Assembly: GCF_003234445.2 (NCBI RefSeq)
Contig: NZ_CP126269.1
Location: 1 to 64,000 of the forward strand
From: Curtobacterium sp. MCLR17_036
GTDB taxonomy: Bacteria > Actinomycetota > Actinomycetes > Actinomycetales > Microbacteriaceae
Reading direction: 5' to 3'
Length of the DNA stretch: 64,000 bases
Shown piece by piece: positions 38,002 to 46,710 of the stretch. The position numbers were made by a program, and so were the translations under genes. Positions within the stretch are counted from its first letter, which is position 1. Each line of letters opens with the position of its first letter. Under the pieces are notes generated by a model. That model was not told the origin of the DNA and did not search any database. It saw only the letters and a program-made list of their open reading frames with translations.

Positions 38002-38020
38002 AACCTTCCAGCGGTAAGTT
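38002..38020 (+). promoter_or_regulatory. Candidate TetR operator over the -10 element
   Basis: AACCTTCC (38002-38009) and GGTAAGTT (38013-38020) form an imperfect inverted repeat matching at six of eight positions. TAAGTT at 38015-38020 is a good -10 hexamer, seven bases from the tetR ATG, so the transcript would be leaderless and repressor binding here would block its own promoter. Confidence 0.45.
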
Positions 38021-38026
38021 GGGTGC

Positions 38027-38668
38027 ATGACGCACGCCGACGACGACGACGCGGCCCCGCCGCGGCGGGGCGGCTACCGCAAGGGTGCCGAGCGCCGGGC
38101 GCAGATCCTCGACGAGATGATCCGCATGGTCGCCGAACAGGGCGTCGACGCGTCGTCGCTGCGGTCCGTCGCCGACGCCCTCGGGATCACGCACGCCGCA
38201 CTCCGCCACTACTTCCCGAGCCGGGACGAACTGCTGCTCGCCGTCTACCGCGAGCACGAGGTGCGGGAGCAGCAGGCTCCCGACCGCCTGCTGTCCGCGA
38301 TCGGGGACATGCGGGACAGCGCCCTGCGCAACCGAGCCGTGCCGGGGCTCGTGCAGCTGTACACGACGCTCGGCGCCGACGCCGTGCAGGAGGGCCACCC
38401 GGCGACCCGGGAGTTCATGCGACAGCGCTTCACCGGGCTCCGGGCCGACCTCGCCGCCCTCATCGAGGCCGACCAGGCCCGGGGGCGCATCCGCGCGGAC
38501 CTCGACCCCGTCGACCTGGCCTCCCTGAGCATCGCCGCCTCGGACGGGCTGCAGGTGCAGTGGCTGCTCGACCCGGAGGCCGTCGACAGCGAGCGGGTGC
38601 TGCGCCTGCTCGAGTCGCTGGTGCCGCCGGTGCCACCCGCTCCGTCGGCGCCCGCGTCGCCGTCGTGA
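38027..38668 (+). CDS. TetR-family transcriptional regulator
   Basis: The 213-residue regulator has an acidic start, then the HTH at about 20-70 (RRAQILDEMIRMVAEQGV, LRSVADALGITHAALRHYFPSRDELLLAVY). An all-helical ligand domain and a Pro/Ala-rich tail follow. No RBS is seen and the -10 element is seven bases upstream, consistent with a leaderless mRNA. It is convergent with the Gfo/Idh/MocA operon; its targets may be itself and genes elsewhere. Confidence 0.92.
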   Translation: MTHADDDDAAPPRRGGYRKGAERRAQILDEMIRMVAEQGVDASSLRSVADALGITHAALRHYFPSRDELLLAVYREHEVREQQAPDRLLSAIGDMRDSALRNRAVPGLVQLYTTLGADAVQEGHPATREFMRQRFTGLRADLAALIEADQARGRIRADLDPVDLASLSIAASDGLQVQWLLDPEAVDSERVLRLLESLVPPVPPAPSAPASPS

Positions 38669-38718
38669 CGAACAGGAACGGTCGGGCCCCCGACAGGGTG
38701 CCCGACCGTTCCTGTTCG
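38669..38718. terminator. Bidirectional terminator
   Basis: A perfect 18-bp inverted repeat (38669-38686 and 38701-38718) with a 14-nt loop lies between the convergent TetR and Gfo/Idh/MocA genes and begins at the TetR stop. Arms contain GAACAGGAACGGTCGGG. Confidence 0.85.
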
Positions 38719-38731
38719 TGCAGTGCGGTGC

Positions 38732-39847
38732 CTACGCGTCGACGCCTGCCGTCAGGACCGCGGCCGCGGGGTCGAAGTCCTCGGGCAGCGGCGGGATCGC
38801 TTCCACGCTCGACGTGATCTCGACCGCGGAACCCGACTCGGCCGCGTCGCGGATGCCGAGCAGCACGTCGAGGACGTGCAGCGCGACCGCACCCGAGGCG
38901 CGCTCGGGGCGGTCCTCGGCGATCGCGCGGGCGAGCTCGACGACGCCGGTGCCGCGGCCCCAGGTGGAACCGACGGCCTCGAGGGTCTCCGGCTCGTCCT
39001 GGCCGTAGCGCCACAGCTGTGACGAGCCCTCGAAGGTGTTCGGGTCCGGCAGCGAGATCGTGCCGAGGGTGCCGTTGATCTCGACGAAGCCCATGCGGGG
39101 CAGGGCGTGCTGGAACGAGAACGTCGACTGGGCGGACTGCCCGCCGGCGAACTCGATGAGCGCGGCGTGGTGGGTCGGGACCTCGACGGGGAACGTCTCG
39201 CCGGCACGGTCACCGGACGCGATCGTGCGGCGGTCGAGCGACTTCGAGGACACGGCCTGCACCCGCGATGCGGTGCCGAACGCGTGCACCAGGGTGGTGA
39301 CGTAGTACGGGCCCATGTCGAACAGGGGGCCGGCACCCTTCGCGAACAGGAAGTCCGGGTTCGGGTGCCACGCCTCGGGTCCGGGCACGTGGAACAGCGT
39401 CGTCGCGGACAGCGGCTCGCCGATGTCGCCGCGGGCGATGGCGCGGAGCGCCGTCTGGATGCCCGCGCCGAGCACGGTGTCCGGCGCGGTCGCGACCCGC
39501 AGCCCCTTCGCCTGCGCCGACGCGAGCACCGCGGCGGCCGACTCGTGGTCGGTGGCGATCGGCTTCTCGCTCCAGACGTGCTTGCCGGCGTCGACGATCT
39601 GCTGGTCGACCTCGGCGTGCGCCGCCGGGATCGTCAGGTTGATGACGATGCTGATGTCGTCACGGGCCAGGAGCTCCTCGACGGTGCCGGACGCCGCGAC
39701 CCCGTAGGCCGCAGCCTGGGCGGCGGCCCGGTCGAGCAGGACGTCGGCGACGAACCGGACCTCGACGTCGGCGAACTGCGTCAGGTTCTCGAGGTACTGC
39801 GTGGAGATGTTGCCGGCACCGATGATGCCGATCCCGACGCGGCTCAC
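38732..39847 (-). CDS. Gfo/Idh/MocA-family oxidoreductase
   Basis: A 371-residue NAD(P)-dependent sugar dehydrogenase-type protein. The N-terminal Rossmann domain has GIIGAGNIS near residue 7, the catalytic Lys is in the SEKPIA motif near 94, and the C-terminal alpha/beta domain follows. It begins at GTG 39847, overlapping the upstream isomerase stop by four bases. The pair suggests catabolism of a sugar or inositol derivative through oxidation and isomerisation. The precise substrate cannot be read from sequence. Confidence 0.92.
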   Translation of the reverse strand: MSRVGIGIIGAGNISTQYLENLTQFADVEVRFVADVLLDRAAAQAAAYGVAASGTVEELLARDDISIVINLTIPAAHAEVDQQIVDAGKHVWSEKPIATDHESAAAVLASAQAKGLRVATAPDTVLGAGIQTALRAIARGDIGEPLSATTLFHVPGPEAWHPNPDFLFAKGAGPLFDMGPYYVTTLVHAFGTASRVQAVSSKSLDRRTIASGDRAGETFPVEVPTHHAALIEFAGGQSAQSTFSFQHALPRMGFVEINGTLGTISLPDPNTFEGSSQLWRYGQDEPETLEAVGSTWGRGTGVVELARAIAEDRPERASGAVALHVLDVLLGIRDAAESGSAVEITSSVEAIPPLPEDFDPAAAVLTAGVDA

Positions 39848-40659
39848 GCGGCGTCCCCGGCGTGGTCGTTGGCGCGGAGCCAGGTGAGGGACTCGGTGAT
39901 CCCCTCGAAGACGTCGCCCTTGTACGCGTCGAACTCGACGACGCGGATGGCCTGCGGCGCCGCGGCGAGGATGCCCGCCACGTCGACGTCGCCCTGGCCG
40001 GCCGGGGTCTGGTTCTCGAAGGCGCGCTGCAGGGCCTCGGGAACGATCAGTGCGCTCTCGGACGACGGCAGTGCGGTGCGGATGTCACCGTCGACCTTGC
40101 CGTCCTTGACGTGGATCGCGACGACGCGGTCGCCGAGGGACCGCAGGACGGCGGGGGCGTCCGCGCCGCCGACGGTCGCCCAGAAGGTGTCGACCTCGAG
40201 GACGGTCTCCGGCGACAGCTGCGACACGAAGAGCTCGTAGACGGTGCGGCCGTCGACCTTGTTCGTGAACTCCCACTGGTGGTTGTGGTACCCGAACTGC
40301 AGGCCGCGCGCGGCGGCCTCGGCGGTCAGCTCGTTGACGCGCTCGGCGATCTTCGCGACGTCGTCGGCGGTCTGCCAGCGGTCGGTCGGGATGAAGGGGT
40401 CGATGACGGTGCGGATGCCGAGGCGCTCGGCGGCGTCCCAGATCGGCGCGGTGTCCTCGGCGTCGATCACGGCGACGTGACCGGACGGGGCGCGCAGGCC
40501 GGTGGCCGCGAAGGCACGCTCGAGGTCGGTGGCGCGCTCGACGAACGCGTACGGCTCGACGTTCTCGTACCCGATCTCGGCGACACGGGCGATCGCCTTG
40601 TCGAGGTCTTCGGCGATGGCGTCGCGCAGCGAGTAGAGCTGCACAGAGGTGGTGGGCAT
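39844..40659 (-). CDS. Sugar phosphate isomerase/epimerase (xylose isomerase-like TIM barrel)
   Basis: The 271-residue TIM-barrel protein starts MPTTSVQLYSLRDAIAEDL. Metal-ligand positions are visible in YENVEPYAF, GYHNHQWEF, LEVDTFWA, HVKDGK and RVVEFDAY, as in the AP endonuclease 2/IolE/YcjR group. AAGGAG about nine bases upstream fixes the ATG at 40659. It is the first gene of an operon with the Gfo/Idh/MocA dehydrogenase, a common pairing for 3-keto-sugar or inositol metabolism. Substrate unknown. Confidence 0.92.
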   Translation of the reverse strand: MPTTSVQLYSLRDAIAEDLDKAIARVAEIGYENVEPYAFVERATDLERAFAATGLRAPSGHVAVIDAEDTAPIWDAAERLGIRTVIDPFIPTDRWQTADDVAKIAERVNELTAEAAARGLQFGYHNHQWEFTNKVDGRTVYELFVSQLSPETVLEVDTFWATVGGADAPAVLRSLGDRVVAIHVKDGKVDGDIRTALPSSESALIVPEALQRAFENQTPAGQGDVDVAGILAAAPQAIRVVEFDAYKGDVFEGITESLTWLRANDHAGDAA

Positions 40660-40741
40660 TGCGGGAGGCTCCTTCGGTCCTGACTGCCTGGCGGTGTCGC
40701 GACCCGACGAGGAGCGATGCTCCACGGCGAGATCGTCACCG

Positions 40742-40780
40742 ACGCTACCCCAAAAACCACCCGGTGTGTAGTTTTGCTGC
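40742..40780 (-). promoter_or_regulatory. Probable promoter of the isomerase-dehydrogenase operon
   Basis: On the minus strand TAGCGT (complement of 40742-40747) could be a -10 element. Upstream is an AT-richer patch with CACCGGGTG, a palindrome at 40758-40766, flanked by AAAACTA and GTTTTTGG. The local AT content stands out from the neighbourhood. A regulator binding here is possible; the divergent TetR gene at 40903 is a candidate. Confidence 0.35.
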
Positions 40781-40902
40781 GCGGCGCTTCGTCGGCCCGT
40801 CGGCACCGGGCCCGTCCGGGCCGCTGCGGGGTCGATCCGCTCCGCCGCACCCCCCGGACTGGCGGGTCGCGCCTGCCGGACCCGCCGCGCACAATCGTGT
40901 CC

Positions 40903-41493
40903 ATGCCGACGCCCGACACCGAACTCCGCGCACGGATCGTCGCCGCCGCCGTCGAGGCGTACCGCGCCACCGACTTCCACCGCGTCGGGCCGGACGAGGT
41001 CGCGGTGCGCGCCGACGTCGCGGTCGCGGAGCTGCACCGCGTCTACCCGACGTGGGAGCTGCTCGTCGTCGCGGTCACCGACCGGTGGCTGAACGGCAGC
41101 CGCCGTGCGGCCTGGGCCGTCGCCGAGCGCGACGGAGCCGTCGCCTACCTGCGTGCGTTGTTGGAGGCCGGCCTCGCCGAACCGGCGCTCGTCCGGCTCC
41201 GGATCGCCGTGCTCAGTGCCGCGTCGAACCCCGGTCACCCGGCCGCCGGCTGGTTCCACGCGCAGTACACCCAGTCCTTCGAGGACGTCACCCTCGCCCT
41301 GGTGCGGGACGTCGTCGCCGGCCGCGAGCCCCGCGGCGCGTCGCCCCGGCACGCCGCGGAGCAGCTCATGGCCCTCTACGAGGGCCTGCAGCTGCAGTCC
41401 CTGCTCCGCGAGGACGCGGAACCCCTGGCCGGCTTCGACCGTGCCGTCACCCGGATGCGCGTCGGCTGGGCCGAGGCGCGCGTCGCCGTCTGA
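40903..41493 (+). CDS. TetR-family transcriptional regulator
   Basis: The 196-residue protein has a TetR HTH at about 5-55 (ELRARIVAAAVEAYRATDF, VAVRADVAVAELHRVYPTWELL), less canonical than the regulator at 38027 but with correct spacing. The C-terminal helical domain includes HAAEQLMALYEGLQLQSLL. The ATG at 40903 is preceded by CACAAT about ten bases upstream, suggesting a leaderless transcript. It is divergent from the sugar isomerase operon across a 243-bp gap and might regulate it. Confidence 0.8.
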   Translation: MPTPDTELRARIVAAAVEAYRATDFHRVGPDEVAVRADVAVAELHRVYPTWELLVVAVTDRWLNGSRRAAWAVAERDGAVAYLRALLEAGLAEPALVRLRIAVLSAASNPGHPAAGWFHAQYTQSFEDVTLALVRDVVAGREPRGASPRHAAEQLMALYEGLQLQSLLREDAEPLAGFDRAVTRMRVGWAEARVAV

Positions 41494-41584
41494 CGGTCAC
41501 CGTCCCCGGGACGTGTCCGCGAGACGGTCGGGAGGCGCGGCGCGGCACACCGACGTCGGCGCACGTCCCTGACAGGGTCGGCTG

Positions 41585-42025
41585 ATGGAGTACACGGACT
41601 ACGACACGCGGCTCGCCGCCTACGGCGTGATCACCGACCACGACCGCGTGCTCCTGGCACGGCTGCGCTGGCCGGACGCCGGTACGTGGTCGCTGCCGGG
41701 CGGCGGCGTCGAGTTCGACGAGACCGTCGAACAGGGGGTCGTGCGCGAGGTCCGCGAGGAGACCGGCTACGAGTCCGAGGTCGGCGCCCTGCTCGGGATC
41801 CGCCACCACGTCGTGCCCGCGGAACGCCGGATGCACGCCAACGGCCGGCCGATGAAGGCCGTGCAGGTCGTGTTCCGGGTGACCGTCGTCGGCGGGGACC
41901 TGCGTGACGAGGTCGACGGGTCGACCGACGAGGCGCGCTGGATCCCGATCGCCGGCCTGCCGCACCACCGGCACGGGCTGCTCGTGCCGATCGCCCTCGG
42001 CTGGGCGGGTGCGCTGGCCCGCTGA
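41585..42025 (+). CDS. Nudix hydrolase
   Basis: A 146-residue Nudix protein. The box runs from GGGVEFDETVEQGVVREVRE into ETGYESEV at about residues 38-65 and matches GX5EX7REUXEEXGU, so the metal-binding glutamates are intact. Nudix enzymes hydrolyse nucleoside diphosphates linked to another group; the substrate here is not predictable. It lies 91 bp after the TetR gene and is convergent with the VOC fragment. Confidence 0.92.
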   Translation: MEYTDYDTRLAAYGVITDHDRVLLARLRWPDAGTWSLPGGGVEFDETVEQGVVREVREETGYESEVGALLGIRHHVVPAERRMHANGRPMKAVQVVFRVTVVGGDLRDEVDGSTDEARWIPIAGLPHHRHGLLVPIALGWAGALAR

Positions 42026-42031
42026 CGCGCG

Positions 42032-42255
42032 CTACTGCGACTGCGGCTGCTCCTGCTGCTCCTGCTCGAGGACGCTGAGGACGTTGCCCGACGGGTCGGT
42101 GAACCACGCGATGAGCGGCCCGCCCCGCCGGTTGACGCCGTGCTCGTCGGTCAGCCCCTCGTACCGCAGGAACGTGACGCCCGCCGCGGTGAGCTCGGCC
42201 ACCGCGGCGTCGACGTCCGGCACGGGCAGGTCGAGCACCGTGCAGGAAGTGAACC
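42032..42255 (-). pseudogene. Truncated VOC/glyoxalase-family gene
   Basis: The frame encodes TVLDLPVPDVDAAVAELTAA, then RYEGLTDEHG and GGPLIAWFTDPSGNVLSVLE. This is the C-terminal half of a VOC-superfamily protein of the type that normally has about 120-130 residues. The N-terminal half (metal-binding first module) is missing. Homology stops near 42255, about 55 bases before the divergent kinase ATG. Only a weak GTG at about 42270 could start it, without an RBS. It looks like a 5'-deleted gene. The end is Gln-rich (EQEQQEQPQSQ). Confidence 0.7.
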
Positions 42256-42310
42256 ACCGCGACCGCACGTCGGCGCGCTCTGCCAGGATGATGCCGTGGA
42301 CCGACCCGGC

Positions 42311-42937
42311 ATGCGCCCCGACGACGCCGTCGAACGCGCCGTCGAGCTCGCCCGAGGCCGCCGCCGCACGGTGCTCGGCATCGCCGGGGCCCCGGGCGCC
42401 GGCAAGTCGACGCTCGCCCGCCGGATCGTGGGCGCGGTCGACGAGCGCCTCGGCGCCGGCACCGCGGTGCAGGTGCCGATGGACGGCTTCCACCTGTCGA
42501 ACGCGGCGCTCGACGCCCTCGGTCGGCACGACCGCAAGGGCGCCGTCGACACCTTCGACGCTGACGGCTACGTCGCGCTCGTGCGTCGGCTGGCGGACCC
42601 CACCGAGCCCGTCGTGTGGGCGCCCGACTTCGACCGTCGCGTCGACGAACCCGTCGCCGGCAGCATCGCCGTCCCCGCCGCGACCCGGCTCGTGGTCACC
42701 GAGGGCAACTACCTGCTCGACGACGCCGAGCCCTGGCCCGCGCTCGGCGGCCTGCTGACCGAGACCTGGTTCTGCGTCGTCGACGACGCCGTCCGGGTGG
42801 ACCGGCTCGTCGGACGCCACATGCGGCACGGTCGCGACCACGACGCGGCCCGCACCTGGGCGGTGGAGGTCGACGGCGTGAACGCGGCGAGGGTCGCGCC
42901 CACGGTGCACCGTGCCTCCCGGACGGTGTGGACGTGA
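42311..42937 (+). CDS. P-loop nucleoside/nucleotide kinase-family protein
   Basis: The 208-residue protein has Walker A GAPGAGKST near residue 26 and VPMDGFHLSN, the substrate-binding motif shared by uridine kinase, pantothenate kinase and FrcK-like sugar kinases, near 55. VVTEGNYLL is near 130 and a lid with RHMRHGRD near 170. It is probably a small sugar or nucleoside kinase. ATG 42311 is chosen as the nearest start to the kinase domain; a GTG at 42296 would add five residues. The NmrA-like gene follows after 37 bp. Confidence 0.85.
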   Translation: MRPDDAVERAVELARGRRRTVLGIAGAPGAGKSTLARRIVGAVDERLGAGTAVQVPMDGFHLSNAALDALGRHDRKGAVDTFDADGYVALVRRLADPTEPVVWAPDFDRRVDEPVAGSIAVPAATRLVVTEGNYLLDDAEPWPALGGLLTETWFCVVDDAVRVDRLVGRHMRHGRDHDAARTWAVEVDGVNAARVAPTVHRASRTVWT

Positions 42938-42974
42938 CCGGGCGACCGACCCGACCCCGACCGAAGGAGCGACC

Positions 42975-43808
42975 ATGACCATCGCCATCACCGGCGCGAC
43001 CGGCAACATCGGAGGTGCGGTCGCCCGCGCGCTCGCCGCGGACGGCGTCCCGTTCCGGATGATCGTGCGCGACGCCGGGCGTGCCCCGCAGCTGCCCGGC
43101 ACCGAGGTCGCCGTCGCGACCTACGCCGACGCTGAGGCGGCCCGCGCGGCGCTCGAGGGCGTCGACGTGCTCCTCATGGTCTCCGGCGCCGAGGCGCAGG
43201 ACCGCCTCGAGCAGCACCGCACCTTCGTGGCCGCCGCCGCGACGGCCGGGGTGCGACACGTCGTGTACACGTCGTTCGTCGGCGCGGCGGCCGACGCCAC
43301 CTTCACCCTGGGTCGCGACCACTGGGCGACCGAGGCGGCGATCCGGGCCACCGATGTCGGCCACACGTTCCTGCGGGACTCGTTCTACCTGGACTTCGTC
43401 GAGGACCTGGTCGGCGAGGACGGCGTGATCCGGGGCCCGGCTGGCGACGGGGCGATGGCCGCGGTGGCCCGTGCCGACGTGGCACGCGCCGCGACTGCCG
43501 TGCTCCGTGACCCGGCGGCGCACCTCGACCGCACGTACGAGCTGACCGGCCCCGCGGCGATCACCCTTGCCGAGGCGGCGGCCACCGTGTCCGAGGTCCG
43601 GGGCCGCCCGGTGTCCTACCACCCGGAGACCGTGGACGAGGCCTACGCCTCGCGGGCTCGGTGGCAGCCCGAGCCGTGGCAGGCCGATGCGTGGGTGAGC
43701 ACCTACACGGCGATCGCCGAGGGCGCCCTGTCGCACGTCTCCGGCGACGTCGAACGGGTGACCGGTCGGCGTCCGGTGTCCCTGCGCGAGGTCCTGACGG
43801 CCGACTGA
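42975..43808 (+). CDS. NmrA/SDR-like NAD(P)-binding protein
   Basis: A 277-residue atypical SDR. The nucleotide-binding motif is ITGATGNIGG at 4-13, followed by VVYTSFVGAA and a C-terminal half with ELTGPAAITLAEAAATVSE. These are features of NmrA/QOR2-type quinone reductases. AAGGAG at 42964-42969 supports the ATG at 42975. It likely reduces quinones or senses NADPH; the exact role is open. Confidence 0.9.
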   Translation: MTIAITGATGNIGGAVARALAADGVPFRMIVRDAGRAPQLPGTEVAVATYADAEAARAALEGVDVLLMVSGAEAQDRLEQHRTFVAAAATAGVRHVVYTSFVGAAADATFTLGRDHWATEAAIRATDVGHTFLRDSFYLDFVEDLVGEDGVIRGPAGDGAMAAVARADVARAATAVLRDPAAHLDRTYELTGPAAITLAEAAATVSEVRGRPVSYHPETVDEAYASRARWQPEPWQADAWVSTYTAIAEGALSHVSGDVERVTGRRPVSLREVLTAD

Positions 43809-43838
43809 CGCGCGGGGTGGCGCACCTGCCCCGCTCCG

Positions 43839-43887
43839 TGAGCAGGAGGTGTCGGGTCCCGCGTGGCCACTCGACCGTTCCTGCTCA
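43839..43887. terminator. Hairpin between convergent genes
   Basis: TGAGCAGGA (43839-43847) pairs with TCCTGCTCA (43879-43887), with further pairing inside (GTCG/CGAC). It lies between the convergent NmrA-like and MFS genes and probably ends both transcripts. Confidence 0.6.
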
Positions 43888-43926
43888 GGAAGTGGGCCGC
43901 CCGGTGCCCCTCGCGCCCGGAGCCCG

Positions 43927-45186
43927 TCACGCCACGCGGCGGGCGGCGATCGTGCCGGCGACCCCGAGGGTGAGCACCGACGCGAGCACGACGAGCAGCG
44001 GGACCGTCCAGTCCCCGGTCGCACCGTGCAGCGCCCCGGCGACGAGCGGCCCGGCCGACCCGATCAGGTACCCGCCGCCCTGCACGAACGCGGACATCCG
44101 TCGGGCGTCGGCGTCGCTCGACACGATCCGCACGATCACGATGAAGATCACCGTGATGCCACCGCCCTGGGCCGCACCGCCGAGCACCGACCACAGCAGC
44201 CAGAGCTGCGGGGCGAAGAGCAGTCCGAGCGGCATCGCCAACCACAGGATCCCGACGAGCGCGATGATCGCACGCGGTCGCCACCGCGTCGCGAGCAGCG
44301 GCACCCCGAGCGCCCCGACCACGGCCAGGATCTGGAACACCGACGAGCTCGCGCCCGAGGACGCCTTCGAGAACCCGATCTCGTCGTGCAGCAGGGTCGG
44401 GATCCACGCGGTCAGGGCGTAGTACGAGAACGCCTGGCCGCCGAACGCGAGCGTGAGCCCCCAGGTGATCCATCGTCGTGCCGGACGGACCGGTTCGGCC
44501 GGTGCCGCCCGCGCGGTCCGGACCGCCCCGGTGTCGAGCACCTGGTCGATCGGACCGGTGACGGGCAGCGGCTCCGCGGCGGCGGTGGGCGCCGGGCGGC
44601 GCCACGCGGCCCGGGCACCCACCGCGGTGGTCCACGCGACGCCGGCGACGAGCACGAAGACCGCCCACGCGGCGATCGCGACGGGCCAGCCCCACAGCGC
44701 GGCCAGGGGCGCGGTGCCGAGCGAGGTGGTCATCGACCCGACGTTGAGCGCCGACGTGTACACGCCGGTGACGAGCCCGACCCGCTCCGGCGAGGTGTCC
44801 CGCCGGATGACCACCGGTACGACGACGTTGCCGATCGTGATGCCGATGCCGATCACGGCGGTACCGACGAGCAGCGCCGCCGCGGACGGGAGCGAGCGCA
44901 CCACGGTGCCGACCAGCACGATGACCAGGGACAGCGACACCGCCCGCTCCGGGTCCGCCTTCGCGATCACCCAGCTCGCGAACGGGGTGGCCAGCGCGAA
45001 GCAGAGCACCGGGATCGTCGTGAGCAGCCCGGCGATCGTGGCGGTCAGGCCGAGGTCCACCCGGATGTCGCCGATCACCGGTGCCGGGGCCACGATCGGG
45101 CCGCGGAAGTTCAGCGCGACCAGGACGATGGCGGCGGGCAGCGCCCACGCGGCACCGCGCAGCCCCTTCGCGACGCGGCCGGTCAC
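43927..45186 (-). CDS. MFS transporter, CynX/NimT-like
   Basis: The 419-residue protein has twelve predicted membrane helices and a central cytoplasmic loop with Pro/Ala/Thr. The opening LNFRGPIVAPAPVIGDIRVD resembles the CynX/NimT (cyanate, 2-nitroimidazole) family. It starts at GTG 45186, overlapping the upstream HAD phosphatase stop by four bases. The substrate is not predictable. Confidence 0.88.
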   Translation of the reverse strand: MTGRVAKGLRGAAWALPAAIVLVALNFRGPIVAPAPVIGDIRVDLGLTATIAGLLTTIPVLCFALATPFASWVIAKADPERAVSLSLVIVLVGTVVRSLPSAAALLVGTAVIGIGITIGNVVVPVVIRRDTSPERVGLVTGVYTSALNVGSMTTSLGTAPLAALWGWPVAIAAWAVFVLVAGVAWTTAVGARAAWRRPAPTAAAEPLPVTGPIDQVLDTGAVRTARAAPAEPVRPARRWITWGLTLAFGGQAFSYYALTAWIPTLLHDEIGFSKASSGASSSVFQILAVVGALGVPLLATRWRPRAIIALVGILWLAMPLGLLFAPQLWLLWSVLGGAAQGGGITVIFIVIVRIVSSDADARRMSAFVQGGGYLIGSAGPLVAGALHGATGDWTVPLLVVLASVLTLGVAGTIAARRVA

Positions 45187-45839
45187 GGCAGCAGGATCGG
45201 CAGCAGGTCGAGCGGGGTGGCCGCGCTCGCGACGGTGCCGGCGGCCTCGTCGGGGGAGCCGTAGCCCCACTCAGCGAAGACCACGGGGACGCCGTGCACC
45301 GTGGCGCCCTCGACGTCGTGCTTCCGGTCGCCGACGAGCACGGGGCGCGAGACGTCGAAGCCGTGGGCGTCGAGGCGGCGGAGCGCCTCCTCGACGACGT
45401 CGGCCTTGCTCGACCGGACCTCGTCGTCGCTCGCGCCGGTGATGATGTCGATGTCCCCGGTGAGCCCGTAGTGCTCCAGGATGTACGTCGCCGGGGTCTC
45501 CGGCTTGCTCGTCGCCGTGGAGATCGGCAGTCCGGCGTCGTGCAGGGTGCGGAGCACCACGTCGATGCCCGGGAACATCGCCGAGTCGAGGGCGCCGTGC
45601 GAGAAGTAGTGCTCGCGGTACACCGCGAGGGTGCGCTCGGCCTGCTCGGCGTCCATGCCCATCGCGACCCGGAACGTGTCCATGATCGGCGGACCGACGA
45701 ACGACATCAGGGTGTCGTGGTCCGGCACCGGGACCCCGACGGTGCGGAAGGTGTGCGTCAGGCTCTCGAGGATGCCCGGCGCGGAGTCGCTGATGGTGCC
45801 GTCGAGGTCGAACAGGATGGCGGAGAACGGGCTGGTCAT
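45183..45839 (-). CDS. HAD-family phosphatase (Gph/phosphoglycolate phosphatase-like)
   Basis: The 218-residue hydrolase has the nucleophile motif FDLDGTISDS (D11, D13), motif II TATSKPET, a Lys in the KADVVEEAL region and motif IV VLVGDRKHDVEGA. The alpha-helical cap (about 15-85) places it in the Gph/PpaX subgroup acting on small phosphate esters. The downstream MFS carrier overlaps it by four bases. Upstream lies a long hairpin and nucS on the same strand. Confidence 0.9.
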   Translation of the reverse strand: MTSPFSAILFDLDGTISDSAPGILESLTHTFRTVGVPVPDHDTLMSFVGPPIMDTFRVAMGMDAEQAERTLAVYREHYFSHGALDSAMFPGIDVVLRTLHDAGLPISTATSKPETPATYILEHYGLTGDIDIITGASDDEVRSSKADVVEEALRRLDAHGFDVSRPVLVGDRKHDVEGATVHGVPVVFAEWGYGSPDEAAGTVASAATPLDLLPILLP

Positions 45840-45925
45840 GTCCTGCCCACCCTAGCCGGGCGGTGGCGGCGACCGACGTGGCGGGCGCGGCCCGTGCCTC
45901 CCGTCCGTCGCTGGCCCGCGGCCTG

Positions 45926-45989
45926 GGGAACCAGGTTCCGGACACCGAACCACGCTGTTGCGCGGTTCCGTGTCCGGAACCTGGTTCCC
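45926..45989 (-). terminator. Long inverted repeat after nucS
   Basis: Two 26-nt arms (45926-45951 and 45964-45989) pair with a single mismatch around a 12-nt loop ACGCTGTTGCGC. Each arm contains GGAACCAGGTTCC, itself a palindrome. It starts 16 bases beyond the nucS stop on the minus strand. It probably terminates nucS, but it is much longer than typical terminators. A half copy of the GACGGGAGGC element (45896-45905) is next to it. Confidence 0.65.
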
Positions 45990-46005
45990 GGGGATCGGCC
46001 CGCGG

Positions 46006-46701
46006 TCAGAACAGGCGGGTGTGCCCGCCCTCGATGCCGCGCATCGCGTCGTAGTCGAGCACGAGGACGCGGATGCCGCGGTCCTCGGCGAGGGTGCGAG
46101 CCTGCGGTGCGACCGTCTGCGCCGCGAGCACGCCCTGCACCGGGCGCAGGTGCGGGTCGCGGTTCATGAGCTCGAGGTAGCGGGTGAGCTGCTCCACCGC
46201 GTCGATGTTGGCGTTCCGCTTCATCTCGACCGCGACGCTCGCCCCGGCGTCGTCCCGCGCCAGGATGTCCACCGGTCCGATGGCGGTCATGTACTCGCGA
46301 CGCACCAGGGTGTGGCCGTCGCCGAGCAGCTCGATCTGCTCGGACAGGAGCTGCTGCAGGTGCGCCTCGACGCCGTCCTTCACCAGCCCGGGGTCGACGC
46401 CGAGGTCGTGGGTCTCGTCGGCGACCACCTCGTACAGGGACACGATGAGCTTGTCCTGCGTCTTCTTCTGCGTCACCGTCCACACCTGCGTGATCCCGGC
46501 GGCCGACTGGTCGTCGTCGGGCTCGGTGATCTCGATCGAGCACGGCGGGCTCATCCAGTTCAGCGGCTTGTAGCTGCCGCCGTCGGAGTGCACGAGCAGG
46601 GAGCCGTCGGCCTTGAGCATGAGCAGACGGGTCGCGAGCGGCAGGTGGGCTGAGAGCCGTCCGGCGTAGTCGACGGAGCAGCGGGCGATGACGAGACGCA
46701 C
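46006..46701 (-). CDS. nucS: Mismatch-specific endonuclease NucS/EndoMS
   Basis: NucS cuts both strands at mismatches and provides the non-canonical mismatch repair of actinobacteria lacking MutS/MutL. The 231-residue protein begins [20 protein letters not shown]. Its C-terminal RecB-like nuclease domain has the metal residues in GPVDILARD and VAVEMKR. The C-terminus ends [12 protein letters not shown], a beta-clamp-binding type tail as known for this family. It starts at GTG 46701, ten bases after the MFS stop. Confidence 0.95.
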   Translation of the reverse strand: MRLVIARCSVDYAGRLSAHLPLATRLLMLKADGSLLVHSDGGSYKPLNWMSPPCSIEITEPDDDQSAAGITQVWTVTQKKTQDKLIVSLYEVVADETHDLGVDPGLVKDGVEAHLQQLLSEQIELLGDGHTLVRREYMTAIGPVDILARDDAGASVAVEMKRNANIDAVEQLTRYLELMNRDPHLRPVQGVLAAQTVAPQARTLAEDRGIRVLVLDYDAMRGIEGGHTRLF

Positions 46702-46710
46702 GCGGAGAGC

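Noticed and set aside
28538..43808. The group of SDR genes as a biosynthetic gene cluster
   Set aside because: They are scattered on both strands with separate regulators and no core synthase (PKS, NRPS, terpene cyclase) is present.
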